DNA from: Dehalococcoidia bacterium
GTDB lineage: Bacteria; Chloroflexota; Dehalococcoidia; UBA2979
DNA length: 53,258 bases
Reading direction: 5' to 3'
NCBI GenBank assembly: GCA_028279505.1
Contig: JANQNP010000109.1
Location: 1-53,258, forward strand
This document shows, in pieces, positions 25,752 to 34,296 of this stretch. Within the stretch, counting starts at the first letter, position 1, and each line of letters opens with the position of its first letter. Both the position numbers and the translations under genes were made by a program. A model generated the notes under the pieces. It was not told the DNA's origin. It was given only the letters and a program-made list of their open reading frames with translations, and made no database searches.

Positions 25752-27623
25752 GTGGAAGACAGCGCGATCAACGGGCGGATCCTCAACGTCAACCTGACGA
25801 CGGGGGAGATCGAGCCCGAGGAGATCCCGGAAGAGATGTACCGCGCCCACCTCGGGGGCTACGGTCTCGGCTCCCGGCTCCTCTTCGACCGCATCCCCGC
25901 GGGCGCCGATCCCCTCGGTCCCGACAACGTCCTCGGATTCTTCCCCGGCATCCTCACCGGGACGCCGCTCTTCGGTCAGCGCTTCCAAGTCGTCGCGAAG
26001 TCGCCGAAGAACAACGGCTGGGGTGACGCCAACTGTGGAGGCGACTTCGGCCCGATGCTCAAGTTCGTCGGCTTCGACGGCATCCTCTTCAGCGGCCAGG
26101 CCGACTCGCCGAAGTACCTCTACATCGAGGACGACACGATCGAGCTGCGCGACGCGTCCCAGTACTGGGGCGGCCTCGCGATCGACGTCGAGGACCAGAT
26201 GAAGGAGGAGCTCGGCAAGAAGATCAGCGTCGCGCTGATCGGACCGGCCGGCGAGAACCTCAGCATCATGTCCGGCGTCGCGAACGAGCGCGGCCGGCTG
26301 GCGGCACGCTCCGGCGTGGGCGCCGTGATGGGCTCGAAAAAGCTCAAGGCCGTAGTCGTGAAGCCGACCAAGAAGATCATGGCCCAGAACAAAGAGGTCA
26401 TCCTCACGGTCAAGGACAGCCTGCAGGGCTTCAACCAGGGCGCGAAGCAGTTCTTCACGACCTTCGGCACGACCGGTATCACCGCGAACTCCGCGATCAA
26501 CGGCGACGCGCCGGTCCTCAACTGGGGCGGCGTCGGCGTCGTGAACCTCGTCGACAACATGGACATGGCCGGGATGAACGGCCCCGTCGTCAACGAGAGC
26601 ATGGAGAAGAAGTACGCCTGCTGGCACTGCCCGGTCGCCTGTGGCGCCGAGTCGGTCGACGGCAGCGACCGCGGCGAGTTCGCCTTCCCGAAGCACACCC
26701 ACCGCCCCGAGTACGAGACGATGGGCGCCTTCGGCGTGATGAACGGCGTCAACGACACCGACGCGATGATCGCGGTCAACCACTGGTGCAACCAGTACGG
26801 CCTCGACACGATCTCGACCGGCGCGGCGATCTCGTTCGCGACCGAGTGCTTCGAGAACGGCCTCCTCACCAAGGAGGACACCGACGGCATCGAGCTGTCG
26901 TGGGGCAACGCGAGCAGCATGGTCCAGGCGCTCCACCAGATCGGGAAGCGCGAGGGCGCCCTGGGTGAGTTGCTCGCCGACGGGACGACAGTCGCGGCCG
27001 AGAAGATGGGCGACGCGGCGAAGGAGTTCGTGACGGCGATCGATGGCGAAGAGCCGCCGATGCACGACCCGAAGCTCGACGTCGGATTCGCGTCCTCGTA
27101 CGCGCTCGACCCGACGCCGGCGCGTCACACCATCTGGTCGCCGGGCAAGTCCTCGAAGTTCCCGACGATGCCGGCGCAGCCCGAGGACAAGAAGGGCGCC
27201 GAGGGCTGGGCGCCGATCAGCAAGGCGGCGCACGAGCAGGCGCACGTCATGAACTCGGCCGGCATGTGCTACTTCATCTACACGATGTCCCCGACCGACC
27301 GGATCCCCGAGTGGATCAACCTCGTGACGGGCTGGGACACCACCTACGAGGAGCTGAACGAGGTGGGCGAGCGCATCGCCAACCTGCGGATGGCCTTCGC
27401 GGTGAAGCACGGCAACAACCCTGCCGCGCGCGAGGTCCCCGGTCGCATCCTCGGCAACCCGCCACAGACGGCGGGCCCGCACGAGGGCTACACGATCGAC
27501 CTCGAGACGATGAAGAACGAGTGGTTCGACCTCGCCGGGTGGGACCGCGAGACGAGCGCCCCGAGCCGAGAGAAGCTCGAGTCGCTCGGCCTGAAGGACG
27601 TGGCGGAGGCGCTGGGCGTCTAA
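25752..27623 (+). CDS. Aldehyde ferredoxin oxidoreductase (tungsten-pterin family)
   Basis: Oxidises aldehydes to acids with ferredoxin as partner, in the cytoplasm. The 623 residues hold the AOR layout: N-terminal domain with GRILNVNLTTGEI and GGYGLGSRLLFD, the pterin loops, and the Fe4S4 ligands Cys290, Cys293 and Cys297 (YACWHCPVACG) with Cys506 (NSAGMCYF). PEYET at 319-323 and GLDT at 350-353 are further marks. GTG 25752 is chosen because AAAGGA lies seven bases upstream; the longer frame to 25716 adds nothing conserved. No ferredoxin, MoaD-like or tungstate-transport gene lies nearby. A strong hairpin follows at 27645-27672. Confidence 0.92.
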   Translation: MEDSAINGRILNVNLTTGEIEPEEIPEEMYRAHLGGYGLGSRLLFDRIPAGADPLGPDNVLGFFPGILTGTPLFGQRFQVVAKSPKNNGWGDANCGGDFGPMLKFVGFDGILFSGQADSPKYLYIEDDTIELRDASQYWGGLAIDVEDQMKEELGKKISVALIGPAGENLSIMSGVANERGRLAARSGVGAVMGSKKLKAVVVKPTKKIMAQNKEVILTVKDSLQGFNQGAKQFFTTFGTTGITANSAINGDAPVLNWGGVGVVNLVDNMDMAGMNGPVVNESMEKKYACWHCPVACGAESVDGSDRGEFAFPKHTHRPEYETMGAFGVMNGVNDTDAMIAVNHWCNQYGLDTISTGAAISFATECFENGLLTKEDTDGIELSWGNASSMVQALHQIGKREGALGELLADGTTVAAEKMGDAAKEFVTAIDGEEPPMHDPKLDVGFASSYALDPTPARHTIWSPGKSSKFPTMPAQPEDKKGAEGWAPISKAAHEQAHVMNSAGMCYFIYTMSPTDRIPEWINLVTGWDTTYEELNEVGERIANLRMAFAVKHGNNPAAREVPGRILGNPPQTAGPHEGYTIDLETMKNEWFDLAGWDRETSAPSREKLESLGLKDVAEALGV

Positions 27624-27644
27624 CCTCGAACGCCTCGACCGCAC

Positions 27645-27672
27645 GAACGGCCCGCCTGACGGCGGGCCGTTC
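27645..27672 (+). terminator. Terminator hairpin after the AOR gene
   Basis: A perfect 12-bp stem (GAACGGCCCGCC with GGCGGGCCGTTC) closes a TGAC loop 22 bases after the AOR stop. Only a short T-poor stretch (TGCGTTT) follows. Confidence 0.75.
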
Positions 27673-27698
27673 TGCGTTTGGGGGTAGGGCGGCGGTTT

Positions 27699-27730
27699 GT
27701 ATATCTGATCATGGCGCTGATTGATATACT
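27699..27730 (+). promoter_or_regulatory. vapBC operator and -10 box
   Basis: GTATATC (27699-27705) and GATATAC (27723-27729) form an inverted repeat in an A+T-rich patch just before vapB. The right arm overlaps TATACT (27725-27730), which ends six bases before the vapB ATG. Binding of the VapBC complex here would block the promoter, the usual autoregulation of such modules. The site is inferred from symmetry and position. Confidence 0.6.
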
Positions 27731-27736
27731 CGGCGC

Positions 27737-27943
27737 ATGACGAAACGACTGGTCGACATCGACGACCGCCTGCTCGACGAAGCGCGACTGCTGACGGGCG
27801 CGCGGACGATGAAGGAAGCCGTCAACGCCGCGCTCCGGGAGCTGATCGACGCCGAGCTGCGACGTCGACATCTGCGAAGACTCGAGACGGGCGAGGGCAC
27901 CGACCTGGCGGACGATGACGTCATGCGGAGAGCGTGGCAGTAG
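27737..27943 (+). CDS. vapB: VapB-type antitoxin
   Basis: A 68-residue antitoxin. The N-terminus MTKRLVDIDDRLLDEARLLTG and the KEAVNAALRELIDAE helix are those of the VapB ribbon-helix-helix-like group (DUF2191) found with PIN toxins. The N-terminal half should bind the operator and the charged C-terminal half (RRRHLRRLETGEG onward) the toxin. There is no Shine-Dalgarno; the ATG at 27737 lies at the expected transcription start, so the message is probably leaderless. It overlaps vapC by ten bases. Confidence 0.85.
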   Translation: MTKRLVDIDDRLLDEARLLTGARTMKEAVNAALRELIDAELRRRHLRRLETGEGTDLADDDVMRRAWQ

Positions 27944-28350
27944 CGCCGCTCTACCTCGCCGACAAGAGCGCCCTGTCGCGACTCACGATTCCGGCCGTCC
28001 GCGATCGGCTTGGCCCGCTGCTCATCAACGGTCTCGTCGCGACCTGCCCGATCATCGATCTGGAGGTCCTGTACAGCGCCCGCTCCCTCGTCGACTACGA
28101 GGGGATGCGGCTCGAGCGCCGCGCGCTGCCATCGTTCCCGATCACACCGGCGGTGACCGACCGAAGCCTGGAGGTGCAGTACGAACTCGCGAAACGAGGA
28201 CAGCACCGGATCTCGCTGCCGGACCTGCTGATCGCCGCGGTGGCGGAGCTCAACGATCTGGCGGTCATCCACTACGCCGCCGACTACGACCGCATCGCGG
28301 CGATCACCGGGCAGCCGGTCGAATGGGTCGCTCCGCGCGGCTCGCTCTAG
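27934..28350 (+). CDS. vapC: VapC-type PIN-domain ribonuclease toxin
   Basis: A 138-residue PIN-domain toxin that cleaves RNA, typically tRNA or rRNA, when free of VapB. The acidic active-site set is complete: Asp in YLADKSAL near residue 10, Glu in IIDLEVLYSAR near 44, Asp in SLPDLLIAA near 97, and Asp in YAADYDRIA near 116. Translation begins at GTG 27934 inside the end of vapB, so the two are coupled. Codon use is like its neighbours, so transfer, if any, is not recent. Its RNA target cannot be read from sequence. Confidence 0.88.
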   Translation: MAVAPLYLADKSALSRLTIPAVRDRLGPLLINGLVATCPIIDLEVLYSARSLVDYEGMRLERRALPSFPITPAVTDRSLEVQYELAKRGQHRISLPDLLIAAVAELNDLAVIHYAADYDRIAAITGQPVEWVAPRGSL

Positions 28351-28400
28351 CGGCAGCGACGCCCGGGATCAGCGTCGGACGCCGCCTCGTCAGGTTTCGT

Positions 28401-28430
28401 TCGACAGTTTTTGGAGGCGACCCGTAGACT
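28401..28430 (+). promoter_or_regulatory. pyrG promoter
   Basis: TCGACA (28401-28406), a five-of-six -35 match, is followed after 18 bases by TAGACT (28425-28430). Transcription would begin about 34 bases before the ATG at 28471. Confidence 0.55.
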
Positions 28431-28470
28431 CGTCAAAACACGGGCCTCCCCGCCCCTCCGACAGGATGTA

Positions 28471-30165
28471 ATGACGAAGTACGTCTTCATCACGGGAGGA
28501 GTGGTCAGCTCCGTTGGCAAGGGCATTGTCAGCGCGTCGCTTGGCCGCATCCTCAAGGCACGCGGCGTCCGCGTCTCCATTCTCAAGCTCGACCCGTACC
28601 TCAACGTCGATCCCGGCACGATGTCGCCGTACCAGCACGGCGAGGTCTTCGTCACCGACGACGGCGCCGAGACCGACCTGGACCTCGGTCACTACGAGCG
28701 CTTCCTCGACGACGCGCTGACGGCGGCGAACTCCTCGTCCAGCGGGCAGGTGTACGAGGAGGTGATCCGCAAGGAGCGCCGCGGCGACTACCTGGGCGGC
28801 ACGATCCAGGCGATCCCGCACGTCACGAACGAGATCAAGCGCCGGATCCGCCAGGCCGGTCAGGCCCTCGAGGCGGACGTCGTGCTCGTCGAGGTGGGCG
28901 GCACGGTCGGCGACATGGAGGGGCAGCCGTTCCTCGAGGCGATCAGCCAGATGCGCTACGCGGCTGAGCCGGAGGACACGCTCTCGATCCACGTCACGTT
29001 GCTGCCGCACCTCGGCGCGACGGGGGAGCAGAAGACCAAGCCGACCCAGCACTCCGTCCGCGAGCTGCGCGCCTTCGGCATCCAGCCGGATGTGATCGTC
29101 GCGCGCTCCGACCGGCCGGTCGCGGAGGCGCTGCGCGAGAAGATGGCGCTGTTCTGCAACGTGCAGCGCGACGCGGTGATCCCCCTCGAGACGTCCGACT
29201 CGATCTACGAAGTGCCGCTGGTCCTCGAAGCGGCCGGGCTCGGCCGGATCGCGGCCGAGCAGCTCGCGATCGGCGACCAGGAGCCGGACCTCGGCGAGTG
29301 GCGCTCGTTCGTCGAGCGGCTGCAACGGCCGGAGCGGCGGGCGCGCATCGCGATCGTCGGCAAGTACGTCGAGCTGCACGACGCCTACCTCTCGATCCGC
29401 GAAGCCCTCGTGCATGCCGGCGTCCATCACGGCGCCGACATCGACTTCGACTGGGTGCACTCCGAGGACCTCGAGGTGCGGCCGGCCGAGGAGGTGATCG
29501 GCCAGGTCGACGGGATCCTGCTCTGCCCCGGGTTCGGCGACCGCGGGATGGAAGGCAAGATCAACGCCGTCCGCTACGCGCGCGAGGAGCAGATCCCCTA
29601 CCTCGGCGACTGCCTCGGACTGCAGATGCTGGTCGTCGAGTTCGCGCGCAACGTCGCCGGACTGCCGGAGGCAAACACCACCGAGGCTGACCCGAAGACA
29701 CCGTTCCCGGTGATCTCACTGCTGTCGGAGCAGCGAGAAGTGCACGACATGGGCGGCACGATGCGCCTCGGCGGGTACGACTGCCAGCTCGTCGAGGGCA
29801 CGAAGGCCGCCGAGTGCTACGGCGCCGACGTGATCCGCGAGCGGCACCGGCACCGCTACGAGGTGAACAACCAGTTCCTCCCGCAGCTCGAACAACACGG
29901 GCTCCGGGTCTCGGGCCGGATGTCGGACGCCGGGCTCGTCGAGATCGTCGAACTCACCGACCACCCGTGGATGGTCGCCTCGCAGTTCCACCCCGAATTC
30001 ACGAGCCGGCCGAACCGGCCCAACCCGCTCTTTCGCGGGTTCGTCGGCGCAGCGCTCGAGCACGCATCGAGGCGGCAAAACCCGGTGAAGACCAACGGAG
30101 CCTCGACACCGACGACCCCTGAACCCGCGCCGGAACCGGCTGCGGCCAGCCCCGCGGTGAACTAG
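28471..30165 (+). CDS. pyrG: CTP synthase
   Basis: Aminates UTP to CTP using glutamine. The 564 residues have the synthetase domain opening TKYVFITGGVVSSVGKGI and KLDPYLNVDPGTMSPYQHGEVFV with DGAETDLDLGHYERF, and a C-terminal class I glutaminase domain with the nucleophile Cys in GDCLGLQ and QFHPEF carrying the His-x-Glu pair. A Pro/Ala/Thr-rich extension of about 25 residues follows and looks disordered. The ATG at 28471 is the family start, and AGGAT lies upstream. It may be followed on the same transcript by the membrane gene at 30201. Confidence 0.97.
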   Translation: MTKYVFITGGVVSSVGKGIVSASLGRILKARGVRVSILKLDPYLNVDPGTMSPYQHGEVFVTDDGAETDLDLGHYERFLDDALTAANSSSSGQVYEEVIRKERRGDYLGGTIQAIPHVTNEIKRRIRQAGQALEADVVLVEVGGTVGDMEGQPFLEAISQMRYAAEPEDTLSIHVTLLPHLGATGEQKTKPTQHSVRELRAFGIQPDVIVARSDRPVAEALREKMALFCNVQRDAVIPLETSDSIYEVPLVLEAAGLGRIAAEQLAIGDQEPDLGEWRSFVERLQRPERRARIAIVGKYVELHDAYLSIREALVHAGVHHGADIDFDWVHSEDLEVRPAEEVIGQVDGILLCPGFGDRGMEGKINAVRYAREEQIPYLGDCLGLQMLVVEFARNVAGLPEANTTEADPKTPFPVISLLSEQREVHDMGGTMRLGGYDCQLVEGTKAAECYGADVIRERHRHRYEVNNQFLPQLEQHGLRVSGRMSDAGLVEIVELTDHPWMVASQFHPEFTSRPNRPNPLFRGFVGAALEHASRRQNPVKTNGASTPTTPEPAPEPAAASPAVN

Positions 30166-30200
30166 CAGCTGGTGCACTCGCACTCGGGTTCGGTCGGCCG

Positions 30201-30668
30201 GTGACCCTCGCTCGCTTCATCCACGTGATCGCGTTGCTGTACCTCGTCGCCGGGGTCGGCAACACGCTCGTGCCGATCTGGCGGGCGTGGTTCCTCGATG
30301 AGATCGAGGCCAAGTCGCTACTACTGACCGAGGCGCAGCGGAACTACACGACGTGGCTGCTGCCGGGGATCATCGCCACCGGGATCACGGGCTACCTCTA
30401 CGCCGGCGTGCTGGAGCTGAACGTCGTGACGACGGGCTGGCTGGTCGCGATGCAGGTGCTGTGGTTGGTGCAGATCTTCATCCTCGTGCCGTTGTTGGGC
30501 CTCGGACTGCGGCGCGTGCGCTTCCTGGCGCTGCAGTCGGCCAAGGACGGCAAGGTTTCGGACGAGCTGCGCGACGCGATGGCCGACAACGCGCCGCTCG
30601 TCTTCAGTACGCTGCTCGCGATCACCATCGTCATCATGACGTGGCTCCCCATCTTCAGACCGTTCTAG
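30201..30668 (+). CDS. Four-helix membrane protein, DUF2269-like
   Basis: A 155-residue protein with four membrane segments: FIHVIALLYLVAGVGNTLVP at the start, TWLLPGIIATGITGYLYAGV, VAMQVLWLVQIFILVPLLGLGL and LVFSTLLAITIVIMTWLPIF. The His in the first helix and the loop lengths resemble the other small membrane protein at 19678, without strong identity. Function unknown. The start is GTG 30201. It sits between pyrG and the transaldolase-like gene with short gaps, so it could be part of that run. Confidence 0.6.
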   Translation: MTLARFIHVIALLYLVAGVGNTLVPIWRAWFLDEIEAKSLLLTEAQRNYTTWLLPGIIATGITGYLYAGVLELNVVTTGWLVAMQVLWLVQIFILVPLLGLGLRRVRFLALQSAKDGKVSDELRDAMADNAPLVFSTLLAITIVIMTWLPIFRPF

Positions 30669-30686
30669 ACCCCTCGGAGGGCCGGT

Positions 30687-31334
30687 ATGCGCATCTTCAT
30701 GGACACCGCGAACATCGAGGACATTCGCCGCGGCGTCGCGATGGGCGTCGTCGACGGCGTGACGACGAACCCGTCGCTCGTCGCCAAGGAGGGCATCGAG
30801 TACCGCGATCGCGTGCTCGAGATCTGCGAGGTGGTGCAGGGCCCGGTGTCGGCGGAGTGCATCTCCGAGGCCGCCGACGACCTCGTCGAGGAGGCGCGGC
30901 GGATCGCGGCCTGGAACGAGCACGTCGTCGTGAAGATCCCGATGACCGAGGCCGGGCTCGCCGCGATCAAGCGCGTCAGCGCCGAGGGCATCAAGGTCAA
31001 CACGACTCTGATCTTCTCGCCGAACCAGGCGCTCCTCGCCGCGCGCGCCGGAGCGACCTACGTTTCGCCGTTCATCGGCCGCCTGAACGACGCCGGCCAC
31101 GACGGCATGGCGGTCGTCCGCGAGAGCGTCCAGATCTTCGAGGCGTTCCACCTCCCGACGCAGGTCCTCGCGGCGAGCATTCGCCTGCCGCGCGACGTGA
31201 CGGACGCCGCGCTGGCCGGCTCACACGTGGCGACGATCCCCGCCAACGTGCTGTTCGAGATGGTCAAGCACCCGCTCACCGACTCCGGGATCGAGCGGTT
31301 CCTCGCGGATGCGAAGAAGTACACGCCGGTCTAA
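30687..31334 (+). CDS. Transaldolase-like fructose-6-phosphate aldolase (FSA/TalC family)
   Basis: A 215-residue short transaldolase. The marks are complete: MRIFMDTANIEDIRR, GVTTNPSLVAKEG, VVVKIPM with the Schiff-base Lys near residue 86, TTLIFSPNQALLAARAGATYVSPFIGRLND and VLAASIR. Proteins of this length are either fructose-6-phosphate aldolases or short transaldolases, and the choice depends on one active-site residue (Phe, Tyr or Glu) that is not safely assigned here. CGGAGGG lies before ATG 30687. The gene ends 135 bases before rho. Confidence 0.92.
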   Translation: MRIFMDTANIEDIRRGVAMGVVDGVTTNPSLVAKEGIEYRDRVLEICEVVQGPVSAECISEAADDLVEEARRIAAWNEHVVVKIPMTEAGLAAIKRVSAEGIKVNTTLIFSPNQALLAARAGATYVSPFIGRLNDAGHDGMAVVRESVQIFEAFHLPTQVLAASIRLPRDVTDAALAGSHVATIPANVLFEMVKHPLTDSGIERFLADAKKYTPV

Positions 31335-31383
31335 CCACCGCGCCGCAATCGGCGGTTCATGCCCGGTCCGGGTAGTCCCCGAC

Positions 31384-31413
31384 TTGTGGACCGGCACTAG
31401 AATTCGCTAGAAT
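31384..31413 (+). promoter_or_regulatory. rho promoter
   Basis: TTGTGG (31384-31389) with TAGAAT (31408-31413) at an 18-base spacing. A second TAGAAT lies at 31398-31403, exactly 10 bp upstream, so there may be two start points. CCCGGTCCGGG, a small palindrome, lies just upstream near 31360. Confidence 0.55.
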
Positions 31414-31420
31414 ACGAGCG

Positions 31421-31458
31421 GTCGCGGCTCCGCGACGCTCTACTTTCATTCCCGAAAG
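31421..31458 (+). promoter_or_regulatory. Two hairpins in the rho leader
   Basis: GTCGCG (31421-31426) pairs with CGCGAC (31431-31436) around GCTC, and CTTTC (31443-31447) with GAAAG (31454-31458) around ATTCCC. They lie directly after the predicted start and fill most of the leader. No Shine-Dalgarno is seen ahead of ATG 31470. Confidence 0.35.
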
Positions 31459-31469
31459 CACCACAATCT

Positions 31470-32888
31470 ATGACGAGTACCTCGCGTGGGCGCGACGGCG
31501 CGTCCACGGGTCAACGTGACAACCGCGGCGAGGGCCGGCGCCGGCGACGCTCACGAAACAACCGGCCCCCTCGCGACTGGGATCGCGATGATGAGCCTCA
31601 GGCCCCCACCGATCCCAACGTCCCGCCCGTCAACATCGCCGAGCTGGACGACCTCCCCCGCGAGAAGCTGATCGACCTCGCGACCGAGACCTTCGAGGTC
31701 GACAACGCCGGCGGAATGCCCCGCAACGAGATCATCTACCGGATCCTTCAGAGCCAGGCCCGACGCAACGGCACTATCTACTCCGGCGGCGTGATCAACA
31801 TCGTCGATGACGGCTTCGGCTTCCTGCGCGGCGATTCGCTCCGCCCCGGCCCGAACGACGTCTACGTCTCCCAGTCCCAGATCCGCCGCTTCGGCCTGCG
31901 CTCCGGCGACTACGTCACCGGCCAGGTGCGGCAGCCGAAGGATTCTGAGAAGTACTACGGCCTGCTCCGCGTCGAGACCGTCAACGGCGTCGATCCCGAG
32001 GTCGCCAAGCGGCGCCCGGACTTCGACAGCCTGACCGCGATCTTCCCGAACAAGATGCTCCGCCTGTCGACGACGCCCGAGGAGATCAGCCAGCGCATGG
32101 TCGACCTCTTCGCGCCGATCGGGCGGGGCCAACGAGGGCTGATCGTCTCCCCGCCGAAGGCCGGCAAGACGATGCTGCTCCAGTCGCTGGCGCACGGCAT
32201 CACCGCCAACCACCCGGACGTCCACCTGATGGTCTTCCTGATCGGCGAGCGGCCCGAGGAAGTCACCGACATGAAGCGCAAGGTGCGCGGCGAGGTGATC
32301 GCCTCCACCTTCGACGAGCCGGTTGAGGATCACACCCGCGTCACCGAGGCCGCCCTCGAGCGCGCGAAGCGCCTCGTGGAGAGCGGCACCGACGTGGTGA
32401 TCCTGATGGACTCGATCACGCGGCTGACCCGCGCCTACAACACGAACATGCCGACCAGCGGTCGCACGCTGTCCGGTGGTATCGACCCGATCGCCCTCTA
32501 CCCGCCCAAGCGCTTCTTCGGCGCGGCTCGCAACACCGAGGAGGGCGGCTCGCTCACGATCATCGCGACCTGCCTGATCGAGACCGGCTCGCGCATGGAC
32601 GACGTCATCTTCGAGGAGTTCAAGGGCACTGGGAACATGGAGCTGCGGCTCGTCCGGCGCCTCGCTGAGAAGCGCGTCTACCCCGCGATCGACGTCCTCG
32701 GATCCAGCACCCGCCGCGAAGACCTGCTCTTCGAGGAGGACGAGCTCAAGCAGATCTGGCTGCTCCGCCGGATGGCCTCGATGCTCGAGGAAGACAGCGG
32801 CGACGCCGCGGAGCGCGTGCTGGAGCGCCTCTCACGCACCGATTCGAATGACGAGTTCCTGACTTCGCTGAAGGCAGGCTCGGTCTAA
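31470..32888 (+). CDS. rho: Transcription termination factor Rho
   Basis: Hexameric RNA helicase that ends transcription. The 472 residues start with a basic Arg/Asn/Gly-rich extension (about 1-50), then the Rho N-terminal helical region ([20 protein letters not shown]), the RNA-binding cold-shock-like domain ([46 protein letters not shown]), and the ATPase with Walker [24 protein letters not shown], and [15 protein letters not shown]. The R-rich extension is common in high-GC bacteria. The leader is structured and may serve autoregulation, as rho commonly controls its own expression. Confidence 0.97.
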   Translation: MTSTSRGRDGASTGQRDNRGEGRRRRRSRNNRPPRDWDRDDEPQAPTDPNVPPVNIAELDDLPREKLIDLATETFEVDNAGGMPRNEIIYRILQSQARRNGTIYSGGVINIVDDGFGFLRGDSLRPGPNDVYVSQSQIRRFGLRSGDYVTGQVRQPKDSEKYYGLLRVETVNGVDPEVAKRRPDFDSLTAIFPNKMLRLSTTPEEISQRMVDLFAPIGRGQRGLIVSPPKAGKTMLLQSLAHGITANHPDVHLMVFLIGERPEEVTDMKRKVRGEVIASTFDEPVEDHTRVTEAALERAKRLVESGTDVVILMDSITRLTRAYNTNMPTSGRTLSGGIDPIALYPPKRFFGAARNTEEGGSLTIIATCLIETGSRMDDVIFEEFKGTGNMELRLVRRLAEKRVYPAIDVLGSSTRREDLLFEEDELKQIWLLRRMASMLEEDSGDAAERVLERLSRTDSNDEFLTSLKAGSV

Positions 32889-33187
32889 ACCGGCTATCGC
32901 GGTAACACTTTGCTGACGATTCTCAGCTAGGTAGCGTGCTAGCATGACGCCGATCCGCGGACCTCGGTCCGTCGTCGGTCTACCAGTTCCGGGGCCGCCA
33001 GCACCTCGGGACCCATGGCGGGGTAGCGGAGGCGTGACCGATCCGGGGAACGATCCAGCCGTCGCGCCCTGAGGGCCGTGGCCGCGACGCCCGCCGTCGT
33101 GAGCTCCACCCCCGACCCGAACGTGGGCTATCCACCCGACCGCTGATCCACGCCGGCATCTTTGCCTCGATCTTCGCGCTGGTCGCG
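32889..33187 (+). other. Non-coding or poorly resolved stretch between rho and the LysM/M23 gene
   Basis: This 299-base gap holds no complete gene that I can support. GGACCTCGGTCC at about 32959-32970 is a short hairpin. The frame of the downstream gene stays open from 33038 and encodes a hydrophobic segment (HAGIFASIFALVAVIGLFP) from about 33149 on, so at least the last 40 bases are probably coding. A separate frame from GTG 33078 runs to TGA 33144-33146. Confidence 0.5.
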
Positions 33188-34228
33188 GTGATCGGCCTCT
33201 TCCCGGTGAAATCCGGCGACGCTGCGCTCGACCCCCGGCTGAACGTCGCGCAGCTCTCGTTCCCCGGGCTCGCCGCCTCGGCACCGCTGGTCGCCCAGAC
33301 CGAGTTCAGCGCCGCGCCGCAGCCGCTGACCGTGCGCGCGCCCGATGTCTCGGAGGGCACGCTCCTCGGAGCCGACGACGTCACGGCCGCGGAGCTCGAG
33401 GGCCGCGAACTGGCGGCGGAGAATTCCTCGATCGAGGTCGAGGACGCCGAGACCCAGTCGGCGCGGCGGGTCGCCATGTATCAGAACTACGTGGTCCAGG
33501 AGGGCGACACGCTCACCTCGATCGCCTCGGACTTCGGTCTCGACACCGACTACATCGTCTGGAACAACGCCGACATCGAGAACCCGAACCGTCTCAGCCC
33601 GGGCGTCCAGGTCATCGTTCCGTACGTGCCCGGCATCGTGCACGCGGTCGAGTTCGACGAGACGCTGACCGACATCGCGAGGCGCTACGACGCCGACACC
33701 ACTGACATCCTCAACTTCGAAGCGAACTCGCTGTCCGACCCCAACGAACTCCAGGCGGACAAGCTGATCTTCGTGCCCTACGGCCGCATCGTCCCGATCG
33801 CGGCTCCATCAATCCGCCCGGGCGCGAACGCAGCGCCACCGCCGATCACCAGTGGCGAATGGCAGTGGCCGGCCAACGTGGCCGGGACGCTCACCTCGAG
33901 GTTCGGGCCGGGTCACTGGCTCGGGATCGACATCGCCATGCCCGTCGGCAACGAGATCGTCGCCTCGCGTTCCGGCGTCGTCACCTTCGCCGGCGGCGAC
34001 CCGTGGGTCTCGTACGGCTACTACATCAAGATCGACCACGGCGACGGTTGGGAGACCACCTACGCCCATCTCCGCGAGATCCCCGAGGGCATGAGCAACG
34101 GGGTGTTCGTGAACCGCGGCGACTTCATCGCGTTCAGCGGGAACAGCGGGAACTCGACCGGGCCGCACCTGCACTTCGAAACGCGCTGGCACAACGAGCC
34201 ACTCGATCCGCTCGAGCAGCTGCAGTAG
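33188..34228 (+). CDS. LysM and M23-domain envelope protein (start uncertain)
   Basis: Peptidoglycan-binding protein with two LysM repeats (QNYVVQEGDTLTSIASDFGL and IVHAVEFDETLTDIARRYDA) and a C-terminal M23 endopeptidase-like domain. The zinc motifs YAHLRE and GPHLHFE are present, but the first, normally HxGxD, reads HWLGID, one residue longer. It may be inactive and act as an amidase activator like EnvC or NlpD. GTG 33188 is the only standard start in the open frame, but it cuts a membrane anchor whose coding sequence continues upstream. Either a non-standard start (CTG 33143 is in frame) or a frameshift relative to GTG 33078 is likely. No Shine-Dalgarno supports 33188. Confidence 0.8.
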   Translation: MIGLFPVKSGDAALDPRLNVAQLSFPGLAASAPLVAQTEFSAAPQPLTVRAPDVSEGTLLGADDVTAAELEGRELAAENSSIEVEDAETQSARRVAMYQNYVVQEGDTLTSIASDFGLDTDYIVWNNADIENPNRLSPGVQVIVPYVPGIVHAVEFDETLTDIARRYDADTTDILNFEANSLSDPNELQADKLIFVPYGRIVPIAAPSIRPGANAAPPPITSGEWQWPANVAGTLTSRFGPGHWLGIDIAMPVGNEIVASRSGVVTFAGGDPWVSYGYYIKIDHGDGWETTYAHLREIPEGMSNGVFVNRGDFIAFSGNSGNSTGPHLHFETRWHNEPLDPLEQLQ

Positions 34229-34296
34229 GTCAGACCGACCCACCTTCGCCACGTCGCAGCCAACCGGTCGCGGGCGAGGCCCTCGAGCCTCGGTCG

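Noticed and set aside
32940..33140. Possible c-di-AMP (ydaO) riboswitch before the LysM/M23 gene
   Set aside because: GGGACCCA and a GGGG stretch recall parts of the motif and the gene class fits, but the conserved 3' block with GTCAGCTAACCTC is absent and no consistent fold was found.
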